NCBI GenBank assembly: GCA_025359905.1
Contig: JANYDF010000114.1
Span: 110,077-174,076 of the forward strand
Reading direction: 5' to 3'
Length of the DNA: 64,000 bases
DNA from: Rhodospirillales bacterium
GTDB lineage: Bacteria > Pseudomonadota > Alphaproteobacteria > Acetobacterales > Acetobacteraceae
Part shown: positions 8,548 to 15,919 of the stretch, piece by piece
How the letters are laid out: each line of letters begins with the position of its first letter
Numbering within the stretch: position 1 is the first letter of the stretch
Notes under the pieces: generated by a model
Seen by the model: the letters and a program-made list of their open reading frames with translations, nothing else
The model's database searches: none
Told to the model about the DNA's origin: nothing
Program-made: the position numbers and the translations under genes

Positions 8548-9475
8548 CCGGCCGCGTGCGGCGGCGTGCCCGCCACAATGCCGCCAGCCCCAATCCCAGG
8601 ACGCCCACCGTACCCGGCTCCGGCACCGCAGCGAAATTCGGCAGCGTGCCGTTGAAGGTGAAGTTGTGAATCTCGCCGCCGCCGATGAACCCGGCGGATG
8701 CCACCGTGCCGTTGATCGCGCCGTTCTGGATCGCCACGATGGCGCCCTGCGCCAGCATCGAGCTTTGCCAATTGCCAACGGTGACTTTGTTGAAGCCGGT
8801 GAAATTGAACAGCACGTCGCGCAGCGGCGAGCCGTTCCAGTTGACCCCGCTCGGCTCGACAAAATCGCTGTGAATGTCGTTCATCACATCGACGACGACC
8901 GAGCCGACGCCAGCGCCGATATTGAAGGCAATATTCGAAACGCTCGCCATTGCGGTTTCCAGCGCCGACGCGTTGACGACGATCACCGTGGCGCCCGCGC
9001 CGCCGGTGGCATTGAAGGTCAGCGTGTTGTTAGCGATAGTGTACGATCCGGTATTGGGCAGCGCGGCCAGCGCGGTGGCCAGTTGCGCCACTGGCGTGGT
9101 GTAGTCGGTGACCGGGCGCGGCGGACCGCTTGCAACCAGCCTGCCACCGCCATTGTAATTGACCGTACCGTTCACAGTATTGGCAGTGTAAAGGCTACCA
9201 CCGCCATTGATATTGAAATTGCCACTTTCGGTGCCGTACAGATAGACAACTGGGCTAGCCGGCACGTTGTTATTGAAAAACGTGCCATTGCCGCTCAGAT
9301 TGCCGCCAATGACCGATGAACCTTCAACATCCTGCGATTGATTAACGTCGACCGTGGTAATGAGGTTAAACGTGGACAGCACATCGGACGCCGCCAGCGG
9401 CGACGCCTGGGCAGGCCCGCCGAGCGAGAGCGCCGCCAGGAAGCCAAACGCGCCGAATTGCGCCGAAAACCGCAT
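8528..9475 (-). CDS. PEP-CTERM protein with choice-of-anchor A domain
   Basis: Secreted surface protein of 315 residues. The ATG at 9475 gives a clear signal peptide (residues 1-24, ending PAQA). The body starts with LSTFNLITTVDVNQSQDVEGSSVIGGNL in overlapping parts, the pattern of the choice-of-anchor A domain, and is rich in Asn, Gly, Thr and Val like a beta-helix or adhesin. The C-terminus is a textbook exosortase sorting signal: VPEP, a hydrophobic helix, then RARRRTR. The family is processed by exosortase and linked to exopolysaccharide or biofilm surfaces; no exosortase gene is in this window. Function beyond that is not known. Confidence 0.88.
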   Translation of the reverse strand: MRFSAQFGAFGFLAALSLGGPAQASPLAASDVLSTFNLITTVDVNQSQDVEGSSVIGGNLSGNGTFFNNNVPASPVVYLYGTESGNFNINGGGSLYTANTVNGTVNYNGGGRLVASGPPRPVTDYTTPVAQLATALAALPNTGSYTIANNTLTFNATGGAGATVIVVNASALETAMASVSNIAFNIGAGVGSVVVDVMNDIHSDFVEPSGVNWNGSPLRDVLFNFTGFNKVTVGNWQSSMLAQGAIVAIQNGAINGTVASAGFIGGGEIHNFTFNGTLPNFAAVPEPGTVGVLGLGLAALWRARRRTRPAKPQHR

Positions 9476-9532
9476 GCACCGAACTCCCGAACCAACCCGC
9501 CGTGGATAAACAACACGACGGTTGCCGGGTTC

Positions 9533-9561
9533 TATATGCATCATCCTTAGCAAAACGTCAA
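9533..9561 (-). promoter_or_regulatory. Possible sigma70-type promoter of the PEP-CTERM gene
   Basis: On the minus strand, TTGACG (9561-9556) is followed after 17 bases by CATATA (9538-9533). This gives a leader of about 50 bases before the ATG at 9475. It is a match by eye only. Confidence 0.45.
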
Positions 9562-9776
9562 GAATGCGTATACGAACATTAACGCGACGCCAGGCATGCG
9601 CGGCGGATTTGTACCCACCGGGCATCGTACGTCACAATATGCGTGATGCTGCAAAATGCGCGGGCGGCGTCAGCTTCACGTCAGCCTCGGGTCGCATAAC
9701 CGTCTCGTCACTGGCGGATCGATCCCCCCGCCGATTGCCGCCCCGGCCGTTAGAGCCAGGACGGCAGCCACCTAAG

Positions 9777-9812
9777 CCCTGACCGGTCGCCCCAGCCGGT
9801 CAGGGATTTTTT
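9777..9812 (+). terminator. Rho-independent terminator without an upstream gene
   Basis: A perfect 10-base stem, CCCTGACCGG (9777-9786) with CCGGTCAGGG (9796-9805), and a 9-base loop are followed by ATTTTTT. Only the plus strand has the T run. The nearest plus-strand gene ends at 8547, with an opposing gene in between, so a short intergenic transcript is the likely client. Confidence 0.85.
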
Positions 9813-9862
9813 GTTTTGGTGCTATTCCCAGCAACATCTGCACCGTCATGCGCGGACTTGAT

Positions 9863-9946
9863 CCACGCATCCTGGCCGCCCGACGATGCGTGGCATTCTC
9901 CCAGCAATCTTCGCGCAACCCTGGATTGCCGGGTCAAGCCCGGCAA
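9863..9946. repeat. Dispersed palindromic repeat, copy 1
   Basis: Two hairpins. CCACGCATC (9863-9871) pairs with GATGCGTGG (9885-9893). TTGCCGGG-TCAAG-CCCGGCAA at 9926-9946 is a perfect palindrome with a 5-base loop. The second, GCCGGGTCAAGCCCGGC, recurs at 29004-29022 with the same loop and in variant form at 28942-28964. Repeats of this look are common between genes in alphaproteobacteria. Confidence 0.7.
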
Positions 9947-9996
9947 AGACGGACATCCTGCTGGCGAGGCGCTTACTCCACCACGCTTTGCTTGCC

Positions 9997-11004
9997 CTAA
10001 GGGCTGGTCCACTCCCCGCTAGCGCCCGCGCGGAACGTGGCGTCAATCACCTGCATGTTCAGCACCGCGTCCTCAATCGGGTATTCCAACGCCGCCTCGC
10101 CGCGCACCACGCGGGAAAATGCGTCGCCTTGCAGCGCGTATTGATCGGCAATCGGGAATTCCTCCACCCGCGCCCCGCCGCCGAACAGATCGCGCCCGTC
10201 GTCGACCACAATCTGGCAAGGCCGCTGGTTCGGCGCGTTGAACGGCACCAGCACTTCCACACGGCCTTTGGTGCCGACGATAGTCACCCGCTGGTGCGGC
10301 GAAAGCTGGGTGGAGCAGGTGAAGGTCAAATGCCTAGCGCCGGGGAATTCCATCAATGCGCTGGTCAACCGGTCAGTGCGCATCACCGGGTCACGGTCGA
10401 TCAAGGCAGCGATGCGGCTGGGTTCTGCGCCGAAGATATAGCGTGCGGTGACAATGGCATAGCAGCCGATATCCATCAGCCCGCCGCCGCCGATATCAGC
10501 CTGATTGCGCACGTTGGCCGGGTCGAGCAGAAAATACGTGAACAGCGTCTGCACCGCCCGCACGTCGCCGATTTCGCCGGATTGGGCGATGGCGCGGGCG
10601 CGCTGCCATTGCGGGTTCTGCCGCACCATGAACGCCTCGGCAACGATCTTGCCGGTGCGCTCACGCGCATCGATCAATAGGCGGGCTTCCTCGGCAGTCA
10701 GCGCAATCGGCTTCTCGCACAGCACGTGTTTGCCCGCTTCCATCGCCTTGATGGTCCAGGGCACATGCAAATGGTTGGGCAGCGGGTTGTAGATCGCCTC
10801 GATGGCCGGATCTTCCAGCAGTTCCTCGTAACTGCCGTAAGCGCGCGGAATGCCAAGCTCATTGGCGGTGGTCTGCGCGGTCGCCAGATCGCGTGAAGCG
10901 ATGGCGTCGATCCGGCAGCGCTCGGAGCGCTGCATGGCCGGAATGACTTTCGCGGTGCCAATATTGGCGGTGCTGATGACGCCCCAGGCGATTTTGTTTG
11001 CCAC
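9997..11004 (-). CDS. Gfo/Idh/MocA-family oxidoreductase
   Basis: NAD(P)-dependent sugar-type dehydrogenase of 335 residues. The N-terminal Rossmann domain begins WGVISTANIGTAKV, and the conserved HVLCEKPIAL motif (about residues 93-102) supplies the Lys that contacts cofactor and substrate. The C-terminal alpha/beta domain has the GGGGLMDIGCYAI segment, the usual position of the substrate-contacting Asp and Cys/His. The family oxidises or isomerises sugars and polyols; the substrate cannot be told. It stands alone, with clpP upstream on the same strand and a non-coding spacer downstream. Confidence 0.88.
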   Translation of the reverse strand: MANKIAWGVISTANIGTAKVIPAMQRSERCRIDAIASRDLATAQTTANELGIPRAYGSYEELLEDPAIEAIYNPLPNHLHVPWTIKAMEAGKHVLCEKPIALTAEEARLLIDARERTGKIVAEAFMVRQNPQWQRARAIAQSGEIGDVRAVQTLFTYFLLDPANVRNQADIGGGGLMDIGCYAIVTARYIFGAEPSRIAALIDRDPVMRTDRLTSALMEFPGARHLTFTCSTQLSPHQRVTIVGTKGRVEVLVPFNAPNQRPCQIVVDDGRDLFGGGARVEEFPIADQYALQGDAFSRVVRGEAALEYPIEDAVLNMQVIDATFRAGASGEWTSP

Positions 11005-11060
11005 GTTCGCTCCTCCCGTTGGATTACGGGAGGAGCAATAGCGCGGGCGGCGGTTTGCCG

Positions 11061-11714
11061 CTAGGCAGCCAAGAGCTCGGCGGCCGAGGTGATCACCTTG
11101 GTGACCATGCCGTAGGCGATGGCTTCGTCGGGCCCCATCCAGTAGTTGCGGTCGGTATCCAGCGTGACCTTCTCAAGCGTCTGGCCGGTTTCGTCGGCAA
11201 TCAGCCGGTTCAGCCGCTCACGCATTTTGCCGATCTCGCGGGCTTCGATGTCAATGTCGGTCGCGGGGCCCCGCACGCCGCCCATCGGCTGATGCAGCAG
11301 GAAGCGGGTCTTGGGCAGGCAGAAACGCTTGTCCTTGGCACCCGCCAGGAAGATCAGCGCCCCGGCCGACGCCACCCAGCCAGTGCCGATCACCCGCACC
11401 GGGCATTCGGAGCCGACGAAGCGGATCATGTCGTGGATGGTGTCGCCACTTTCCACATGCCCGCCGGGCGAGTTGATGTAGACGTCGATGGGCTTGGACG
11501 ACGCGCCCGCCAGCGCCAGCAGGCGGCCGGTAACATCGCGGGCCAGCTTATCGTTGATCGCGCCGAACACCAGCACCTTGCGCTGGCTGAACAGCCGCGA
11601 TTCGAGCTCGTTGATCGGCGAGGAAAGTGTTTTGTTGTCGTCCGGCTCCTTCGGCTGCGGGCCGTCCGGCTCGGGCACATCGGGGTCGTCGTCGTCATTG
11701 CGGATATAGGCCAT
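11061..11714 (-). CDS. clpP: ClpP-family serine peptidase, divergent form
   Basis: Proteolytic subunit of a Clp-type protease, 217 residues. The predicted catalytic residues are Ser116 in GWVASAGA, His141 in FLLHQPMGG and Asp186 in TLDTDRN. YINSPGGHVESGDTIHDMI matches the family oxyanion region. The nucleophile motif differs from the common QAASMGA. The N-terminus carries an unusual acidic, proline-rich tail (residues 6-28), where housekeeping ClpP proteins have a short processed propeptide. No Clp ATPase is adjacent, so this is probably a second, accessory ClpP. The start is the ATG at 11714, with an AGGAGG ribosome site just upstream; the longer frame to 11792 has none. Confidence 0.85.
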   Translation of the reverse strand: MAYIRNDDDDPDVPEPDGPQPKEPDDNKTLSSPINELESRLFSQRKVLVFGAINDKLARDVTGRLLALAGASSKPIDVYINSPGGHVESGDTIHDMIRFVGSECPVRVIGTGWVASAGALIFLAGAKDKRFCLPKTRFLLHQPMGGVRGPATDIDIEAREIGKMRERLNRLIADETGQTLEKVTLDTDRNYWMGPDEAIAYGMVTKVITSAAELLAA

Positions 11715-11788
11715 GCTTGTCCTCCTAGACGGTGAGGTTAAGTGGCCCGCCGCTGAGAACAAGTCCACCCTGCCAGATAGCTGATGCG

Positions 11789-13348
11789 TCAATGCGCCCC
11801 GCCGGTCGCCATTTTCGGCTTGGCCATCAGCAGCGTCAGCGGAATGGCGACGAAGAACGCCGCCGCCATCAGCAGCAGCACGTCGTTATACGACAGCGTC
11901 AGCGCCTCACGCTGCACCATCAGCGCCATGCGGCGCAACGCGCCCGCTTGGGCGTTGCTGTTCAGGCCGGGTGTTAGCGCCCAAGTCATCTCATTGAGCA
12001 TGTTGATCGCGGCCGGGCGCGACCACGTGACCTGCTCGTTCAAATGCTCGGTGTGGATTGCCATGCGGGTCGAAGCGATGGTGTTGATCAGCGCCAGCCC
12101 GATGGCCCCGCCGAGGTTTCGCATCAGGTTGTACAGCCCGGACGCATTCTTCACCTGCTGCGGCGGCAAGGTGCCGAGTGCGAGTTGGTTGGTCGGCAGC
12201 ATGACGAACATCATCGAGAAGCCGCGCAACGCCTGCGGCAGCAGCATTTCCCAAAACGACGACTGGTTGGTCAGGTGCCCAAGCCACCACAGCGACACGC
12301 CGAACATCAACAGCCCGGCGGCCAGCATGCGGCGCAAATCTACCTTGGCCGCCAGTTTGCCGGCGATGGGGGCGGCCATGAACATGGTCAGTCCGGTGAC
12401 GAACATCGTCTCGCCGATTTGCAGCGAGTTGTAATGCCGCACCCGGCCCAGAAACAGCGGGGTGACGTAGACCGAGCCGTACAGCCCAATCCCCATCACC
12501 AAGGAAAACGCGCAGCCATTGGTGAAGTTGATATTGCGGAACGCCTTCATATCCACCAGCGGATCGGCCTGCGTCAGCATACGCCACAGAAACAGTCCGC
12601 CGCTGACCACGGCTACCAGACACAGCCAGCCAATCGTCTCGTCTTGCAGCCAGTCGTTCTTGTTGCCTTCCTCCAGCACGTATTCCAACGAACCCAGGAA
12701 GACGCCCATCAACGCCAGCCCCAGCGGGTCGAAACTGCGCAGCAGAGCGTAATTCGGCTTGTCGATATGCAGCAGCAGCCACACTGCCACCACGACGGCG
12801 ATCCCGAACGGAATGTTGATCAGAAACAGCCAGTGCCATGACAGCGCCTGGGTCAGCCAGCCGCCCAGCGTTGGCCCGATGGTCGGCGCCAGCGTCGCGG
12901 TCAGGCCGATCACCACCGACATTTGCGCCCGCTTATTGGGCGGGAACAGCAGGAACGTGGTGGCGAATACCGTCGGGATCATCGCCCCCCCGGTGAAGCC
13001 TTGCAGGGCGCGGAAGACGATCATTGCGCTCAGCGAGGTCGAGAACGCACAGGCCAATGAGAACAGTGTAAAACCTGCGCAACTCAGCACGAACAGCACG
13101 CGCGTGGACAGCAGGCGCGACAGCCAGCCGGATAGCGGGATCATCACGATCTCGGCGATCAAGTAGCTGGTCTGCACCCAGGCGGCTTCGTCTGGGCTGG
13201 CGGACAATCCGGCCTGGATCTCACTGATCGAAGCGCTGACGATCTGGATGTCCAGAATCGCCATGAACATCCCGAACACCATGGCCATGAACCCGGCCCA
13301 GTCACGCCACGTGAGTGGCCTCGTGCCCGGCGGCAGCGGCGGCGCCAT
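11789..13348 (-). CDS. emrB: DHA2-family MFS multidrug efflux permease (EmrB-like)
   Basis: Proton-driven drug exporter of the 14-helix DHA2 family in the inner membrane, 519 residues. It starts with helix 1 (AGFMAMVFGMFMAILDIQIV), followed by SYLIAEIVMIPLSGWLSR and the family motif RALQGFTGGAMIP. GPTLGGWLTQALSWHWLFLIN is the motif C region typical of antiporters. It is the second gene of an operon: five bases separate the emrA stop from its ATG. With emrA and an outer-membrane factor encoded elsewhere it would form a tripartite pump. Substrates are unknown. Confidence 0.92.
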   Translation of the reverse strand: MAPPLPPGTRPLTWRDWAGFMAMVFGMFMAILDIQIVSASISEIQAGLSASPDEAAWVQTSYLIAEIVMIPLSGWLSRLLSTRVLFVLSCAGFTLFSLACAFSTSLSAMIVFRALQGFTGGAMIPTVFATTFLLFPPNKRAQMSVVIGLTATLAPTIGPTLGGWLTQALSWHWLFLINIPFGIAVVVAVWLLLHIDKPNYALLRSFDPLGLALMGVFLGSLEYVLEEGNKNDWLQDETIGWLCLVAVVSGGLFLWRMLTQADPLVDMKAFRNINFTNGCAFSLVMGIGLYGSVYVTPLFLGRVRHYNSLQIGETMFVTGLTMFMAAPIAGKLAAKVDLRRMLAAGLLMFGVSLWWLGHLTNQSSFWEMLLPQALRGFSMMFVMLPTNQLALGTLPPQQVKNASGLYNLMRNLGGAIGLALINTIASTRMAIHTEHLNEQVTWSRPAAINMLNEMTWALTPGLNSNAQAGALRRMALMVQREALTLSYNDVLLLMAAAFFVAIPLTLLMAKPKMATGGAH

Positions 13349-13353
13349 CGGGG

Positions 13354-14517
13354 TTAGCCCGCCCCGAACAGCGCCGCGAGGCTGCCGAACAGGCCATGGC
13401 GCACCGCTTGCGGGCCGCGCGTATCGACCTCAGCCGTAACCGACAGCCCGGCGCGCAGCCATGCCGCCTGCGCGGCGGTGGCGGCGGGAATAACGATCCT
13501 GACCGGCACGCGCTGCACCACTTTGGTAAAATTGCCGGTGGCGTTTTCCGGCGGTAGCAAGGAAAACAGTGCACCAGTGGCTGGCGCCAGACTATCCACC
13601 CGCGCTTCGATGGCGTCCGCACTGTTGATATCCGGGGTCAACAGCACCTTCTGGCCCGGCTGAATGGCGCGCAGTTGGGTTTCCTTGAAGTTGGCCACCA
13701 CGTAAAGCTGACTGCGCAGCGGTGTCACCGCGATCAACTGCAACGCCGGATTGATATGCTGGCCGAGTTGCGCCGCACGATTGCCCACGATGCCGTCGAA
13801 CGGCGCACGGATCACGGTATAGCTCAGGTTGCGCTCAGCCAATTGCACGGCCGATTCCTGCGTCAGCTTATGCGCTTGCGCCTGCGCCACTGCGGCGCGG
13901 GCCACGCCGAGCGCCTGGGTGGCGCTGTCGCGCTGGGCGCGTGCGGAGGCGACCGAGGCGACCGATTTGCGCTGATCGGCGATCTTGGTCTCGTTGGTCT
14001 GGCGCGACGCCCACCCGGCGCTGGCCAGCGTGCCGGTGCGCCCGGCATCAGCATCGGCGCGCGCCCACTCGGCCTGCGCCTGATCGATCATCGCATCGGC
14101 CTGGGCGATAGCCGATCCGGCCTGCTCCAACTGCCGCTGCGCCGTCTCGATGCCGGCGGCGGCTTCGGCGGCGGCGGCACGCGCCTGCTCAAGCCGCAAT
14201 TTCCAGTCCGCTGGGTCAAGCGTGATCAACGGGTCGCCCGCGTGGACAATCTGATTGTCGGTTACATGAATGGCCGCCACGTCGCCTTCGAGTCGCGCGC
14301 CGAGCACCGCGATATCGCCTTGCACATAGGCGTTGTCGGTGCTCTCGATCCAGCGGCCTTCGCGCAGCCACCAGTTCAACGTCAGCCCGAAGCCGAGCAG
14401 CACCACGGCCAGAGCCGCCACCTGGATCGCCCGCTTGCGGGTCCGGCCGGGTGCTGGCGAAACAGTCATGTTGGGGGCCGCCGGGGCTGGCGCGGGCTTG
14501 TCGCTCACGGCATTCAT
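13354..14517 (-). CDS. emrA: HlyD-family membrane fusion protein (EmrA-like)
   Basis: Periplasmic adaptor of a tripartite efflux pump, 387 residues from the ATG at 14517. One N-terminal transmembrane helix (AIQVAALAVVLLGFGLTLNWW, residues about 29-49) is followed by STDNAYVQGDIAVLGARLEG. The biotinyl-lipoyl-like half domain comes next, then a long alanine-rich coiled-coil hairpin (residues about 100-215) and the beta barrel VIRAPFDGIVGNRAAQ...VVANFKETQL. It is the first gene of emrAB. The longer upstream frame would run across the operator region and is rejected. Confidence 0.92.
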   Translation of the reverse strand: MNAVSDKPAPAPAAPNMTVSPAPGRTRKRAIQVAALAVVLLGFGLTLNWWLREGRWIESTDNAYVQGDIAVLGARLEGDVAAIHVTDNQIVHAGDPLITLDPADWKLRLEQARAAAAEAAAGIETAQRQLEQAGSAIAQADAMIDQAQAEWARADADAGRTGTLASAGWASRQTNETKIADQRKSVASVASARAQRDSATQALGVARAAVAQAQAHKLTQESAVQLAERNLSYTVIRAPFDGIVGNRAAQLGQHINPALQLIAVTPLRSQLYVVANFKETQLRAIQPGQKVLLTPDINSADAIEARVDSLAPATGALFSLLPPENATGNFTKVVQRVPVRIVIPAATAAQAAWLRAGLSVTAEVDTRGPQAVRHGLFGSLAALFGAG

Positions 14518-14534
14518 CCGCTGATCCTTACGGT

Positions 14535-14553
14535 AAACCGAACGGTTCAGTTC
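14535..14553. promoter_or_regulatory. TetR-type operator, second (imperfect) site
   Basis: AAACCGAAC-G-GTTCAGTTC matches the stronger site at 14597-14615 with two arm changes. It is centred at 14544, 18 bases upstream of the emrA ATG and 62 bases (about six helical turns) from the stronger site. Confidence 0.7.
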
Positions 14554-14586
14554 AGCTGCCCGGAACATGAGGGCGGTGCTGCAGTG

Positions 14587-14625
14587 CGTCAAGACTAAAC
14601 TGAACCGTTCAGTTTCGTCTTGACG
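14587..14625. promoter_or_regulatory. TetR-type operator, 39-bp near-perfect palindrome
   Basis: The core AAACTGAACCGTTCAGTTT (14597-14615) is a perfect 9-1-9 palindrome. Symmetry extends to 14587-14625 (CGTCAAGAC outside left, GTCTTGACG outside right) with only the pair 14596/14616 mismatched. It lies between the emrA and tetR starts, so it is the likely binding site for the adjacent TetR protein, repressing both directions. Confidence 0.85.
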
Positions 14626-14655
14626 ACACCGTGACCGCAGCGCCACTTATCCGGC

Positions 14656-15288
14656 ATGGGACAGTCCCTGAGCGACGCGGCCACCGAATGCTCCCCCAAA
14701 CGCCTCCAGGTGCTGGACGCGGCGGAGAAGCTGTTTCTGGCGTATGGCTATGGCGCGGTCAGCATGGACGCGGTGGCGCGCAGTGCCGGCGTGTCGAAAG
14801 CCACGCTGTACGCGCATTTCACATCGAAGGATCAGCTATTCGCAATGATCGTCTCGGAGCGCGGCGTGGTGGCCCAGATCGAGGATCTATTGCCACCGGG
14901 GCCGGTGACGGATTTGCGCGCGGCGCTGGAAGCGATCGGCCAGCGGGTGCTGAGCTTCATGATGAGCCCGCGCACGCTGTCGATATTCCGCATCACTATT
15001 GCTGAAAGCGTCCGATTTCCGGAACTCGGCGCGGCCTTTCACGCGGCGGGGCCGCAGCGCTTCTGCGACCGGGTCGGCGGCTGGCTGACCGTGCAGCAAG
15101 CCGCAGGGCTGATCGGCCCAGCCGATCTGGACGTGGCCACCCAGCAATTCATGGCGCTGTTGCGCAGCAGTCTATTCCTGCGCGCCAGCCTGGGGCTGCC
15201 GCCCGAACCCACGACGCACGATATTCAAGCCACTGTGGCGGCGGCCGTCGATACTTGGCTCGCCGCGTTCGGCGCGAAAGTGGCGTAG
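14656..15288 (+). CDS. TetR/AcrR-family regulator of emrAB
   Basis: Transcriptional repressor of 210 residues. The N-terminal helix-turn-helix reads LDAAEKLFLAYGYGAVSMDAVA then GVSKATLYAHFTSKDQLF, a classical TetR DNA-binding domain (residues about 18-62). The C-terminal ligand domain resembles the AefR/TetR_C_33 type (LSFMMSPRTLSIFRITIAES). It is transcribed away from emrAB, and its ATG is 31 bases after a strong palindrome, so it very likely represses the efflux operon and itself, with release by a toxic ligand. The ligand is not predictable. Confidence 0.9.
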   Translation: MGQSLSDAATECSPKRLQVLDAAEKLFLAYGYGAVSMDAVARSAGVSKATLYAHFTSKDQLFAMIVSERGVVAQIEDLLPPGPVTDLRAALEAIGQRVLSFMMSPRTLSIFRITIAESVRFPELGAAFHAAGPQRFCDRVGGWLTVQQAAGLIGPADLDVATQQFMALLRSSLFLRASLGLPPEPTTHDIQATVAAAVDTWLAAFGAKVA

Positions 15289-15295
15289 CCCGCGA

Positions 15296-15330
15296 GCTCT
15301 CTCCCCTCCGCGATACGGCGGAGAGAGAGC
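15296..15330. terminator. Hairpin between convergent tetR and EF-hand genes
   Basis: GCTCTCTC (15296-15303) pairs with GAGAGAGC (15323-15330), with further pairing of TCCGC and GCGGA inside. No T run is present, but the position between convergent genes suggests a bidirectional stop. Confidence 0.5.
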
Positions 15331-15354
15331 GGCAGGCCGCCGAACAGCCGTGGG

Positions 15355-15816
15355 TTAATTGTTGGTGGCCGGAGCAGCCGGCGCGGCGGCGGCCGGAGCT
15401 TTGGTCTTGGTCTTGGTGGCGTGCTTGGTCTTGGCGTAGCCGCGGATGTCCTCGACGGTCACGTAGCCTTTGTGATCCTTGTCGATCTTGCTGAAGCTGC
15501 TGGTGACGTAGCCCCACTTGGCGGCGGTGGCCTGATCCTTGGTCAGATGGCCATCATGCGTGGTGTTGGCGGCGTCGAAGCGCTGTTGCAGCGTCTGGCT
15601 GTGCTTCTTGGCGGTTGCCTTCGGCGTAGTGGCGGGCGCCGCCGCTGCCGGGGCAGCGGATGCCGGGGCAGCGGATGCCGGAGCAGGTGCTGCGGCCGGC
15701 GCCGGGGTCGCAGGGGCGGGCGCGGTCAACGGCGCAGAGGTGATCGGGGCGGTGGTCTGCGCGGACGCCTGAACGGCGAACAGCAGCAGGGCAGCGGCGG
15801 GAAGTGCGAAGCGCAT
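15355..15816 (-). CDS. Small secreted EF-hand-like protein with Ala/Pro-rich region
   Basis: A 153-residue exported protein. The ATG at 15816 gives a signal peptide ending QASA (residue 19). An Ala/Pro-rich low-complexity stretch (about residues 20-65, PASAAPASAAPAAAAPA) follows. Two EF-hand-like loops come next: NTTHDGHLTKDQ and DKDHKGYVTVED. The first has N at position 1 and D at 5; the second has D at 1 and 3 but Lys at 5, so calcium binding may be weak. The C-terminal tail is again Lys/Ala rich. Periplasmic or surface location is likely and function is unknown. Its neighbours give no clue. Confidence 0.75.
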   Translation of the reverse strand: MRFALPAAALLLFAVQASAQTTAPITSAPLTAPAPATPAPAAAPAPASAAPASAAPAAAAPATTPKATAKKHSQTLQQRFDAANTTHDGHLTKDQATAAKWGYVTSSFSKIDKDHKGYVTVEDIRGYAKTKHATKTKTKAPAAAAPAAPATNN

Positions 15817-15919
15817 CGAATCGAGTCTCCTGGCGGAATGCGGCGGCACCTTAGCTCAGATGGCGCCGCAGATGGGATGGCGAAGCTGTTGGTCGCCGGA
15901 TATTGGTTGGGCTGCGTGG

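Larger units (their letters stand above)
9562..9996. other. Non-coding spacer with repeats and orphan terminator
   Basis: About 435 bases between the PEP-CTERM promoter and the next gene. I see no credible reading frame. The spacer holds an intrinsic terminator on the plus strand (9777-9812) with no plus-strand gene to serve, and a palindromic repeat block (9863-9946). A weak promoter-like pair, TTGTAC at 9609-9614 and CACAAT at 9633-9638, lies upstream of the terminator and could start a transcript of about 170 bases. Confidence 0.5.

Noticed and set aside
9640-9812. SRP RNA, 6S RNA or tmRNA as identity of the candidate intergenic RNA
   Set aside because: The conserved SRP loop, 6S bubble layout and tmRNA features are not visible by eye.
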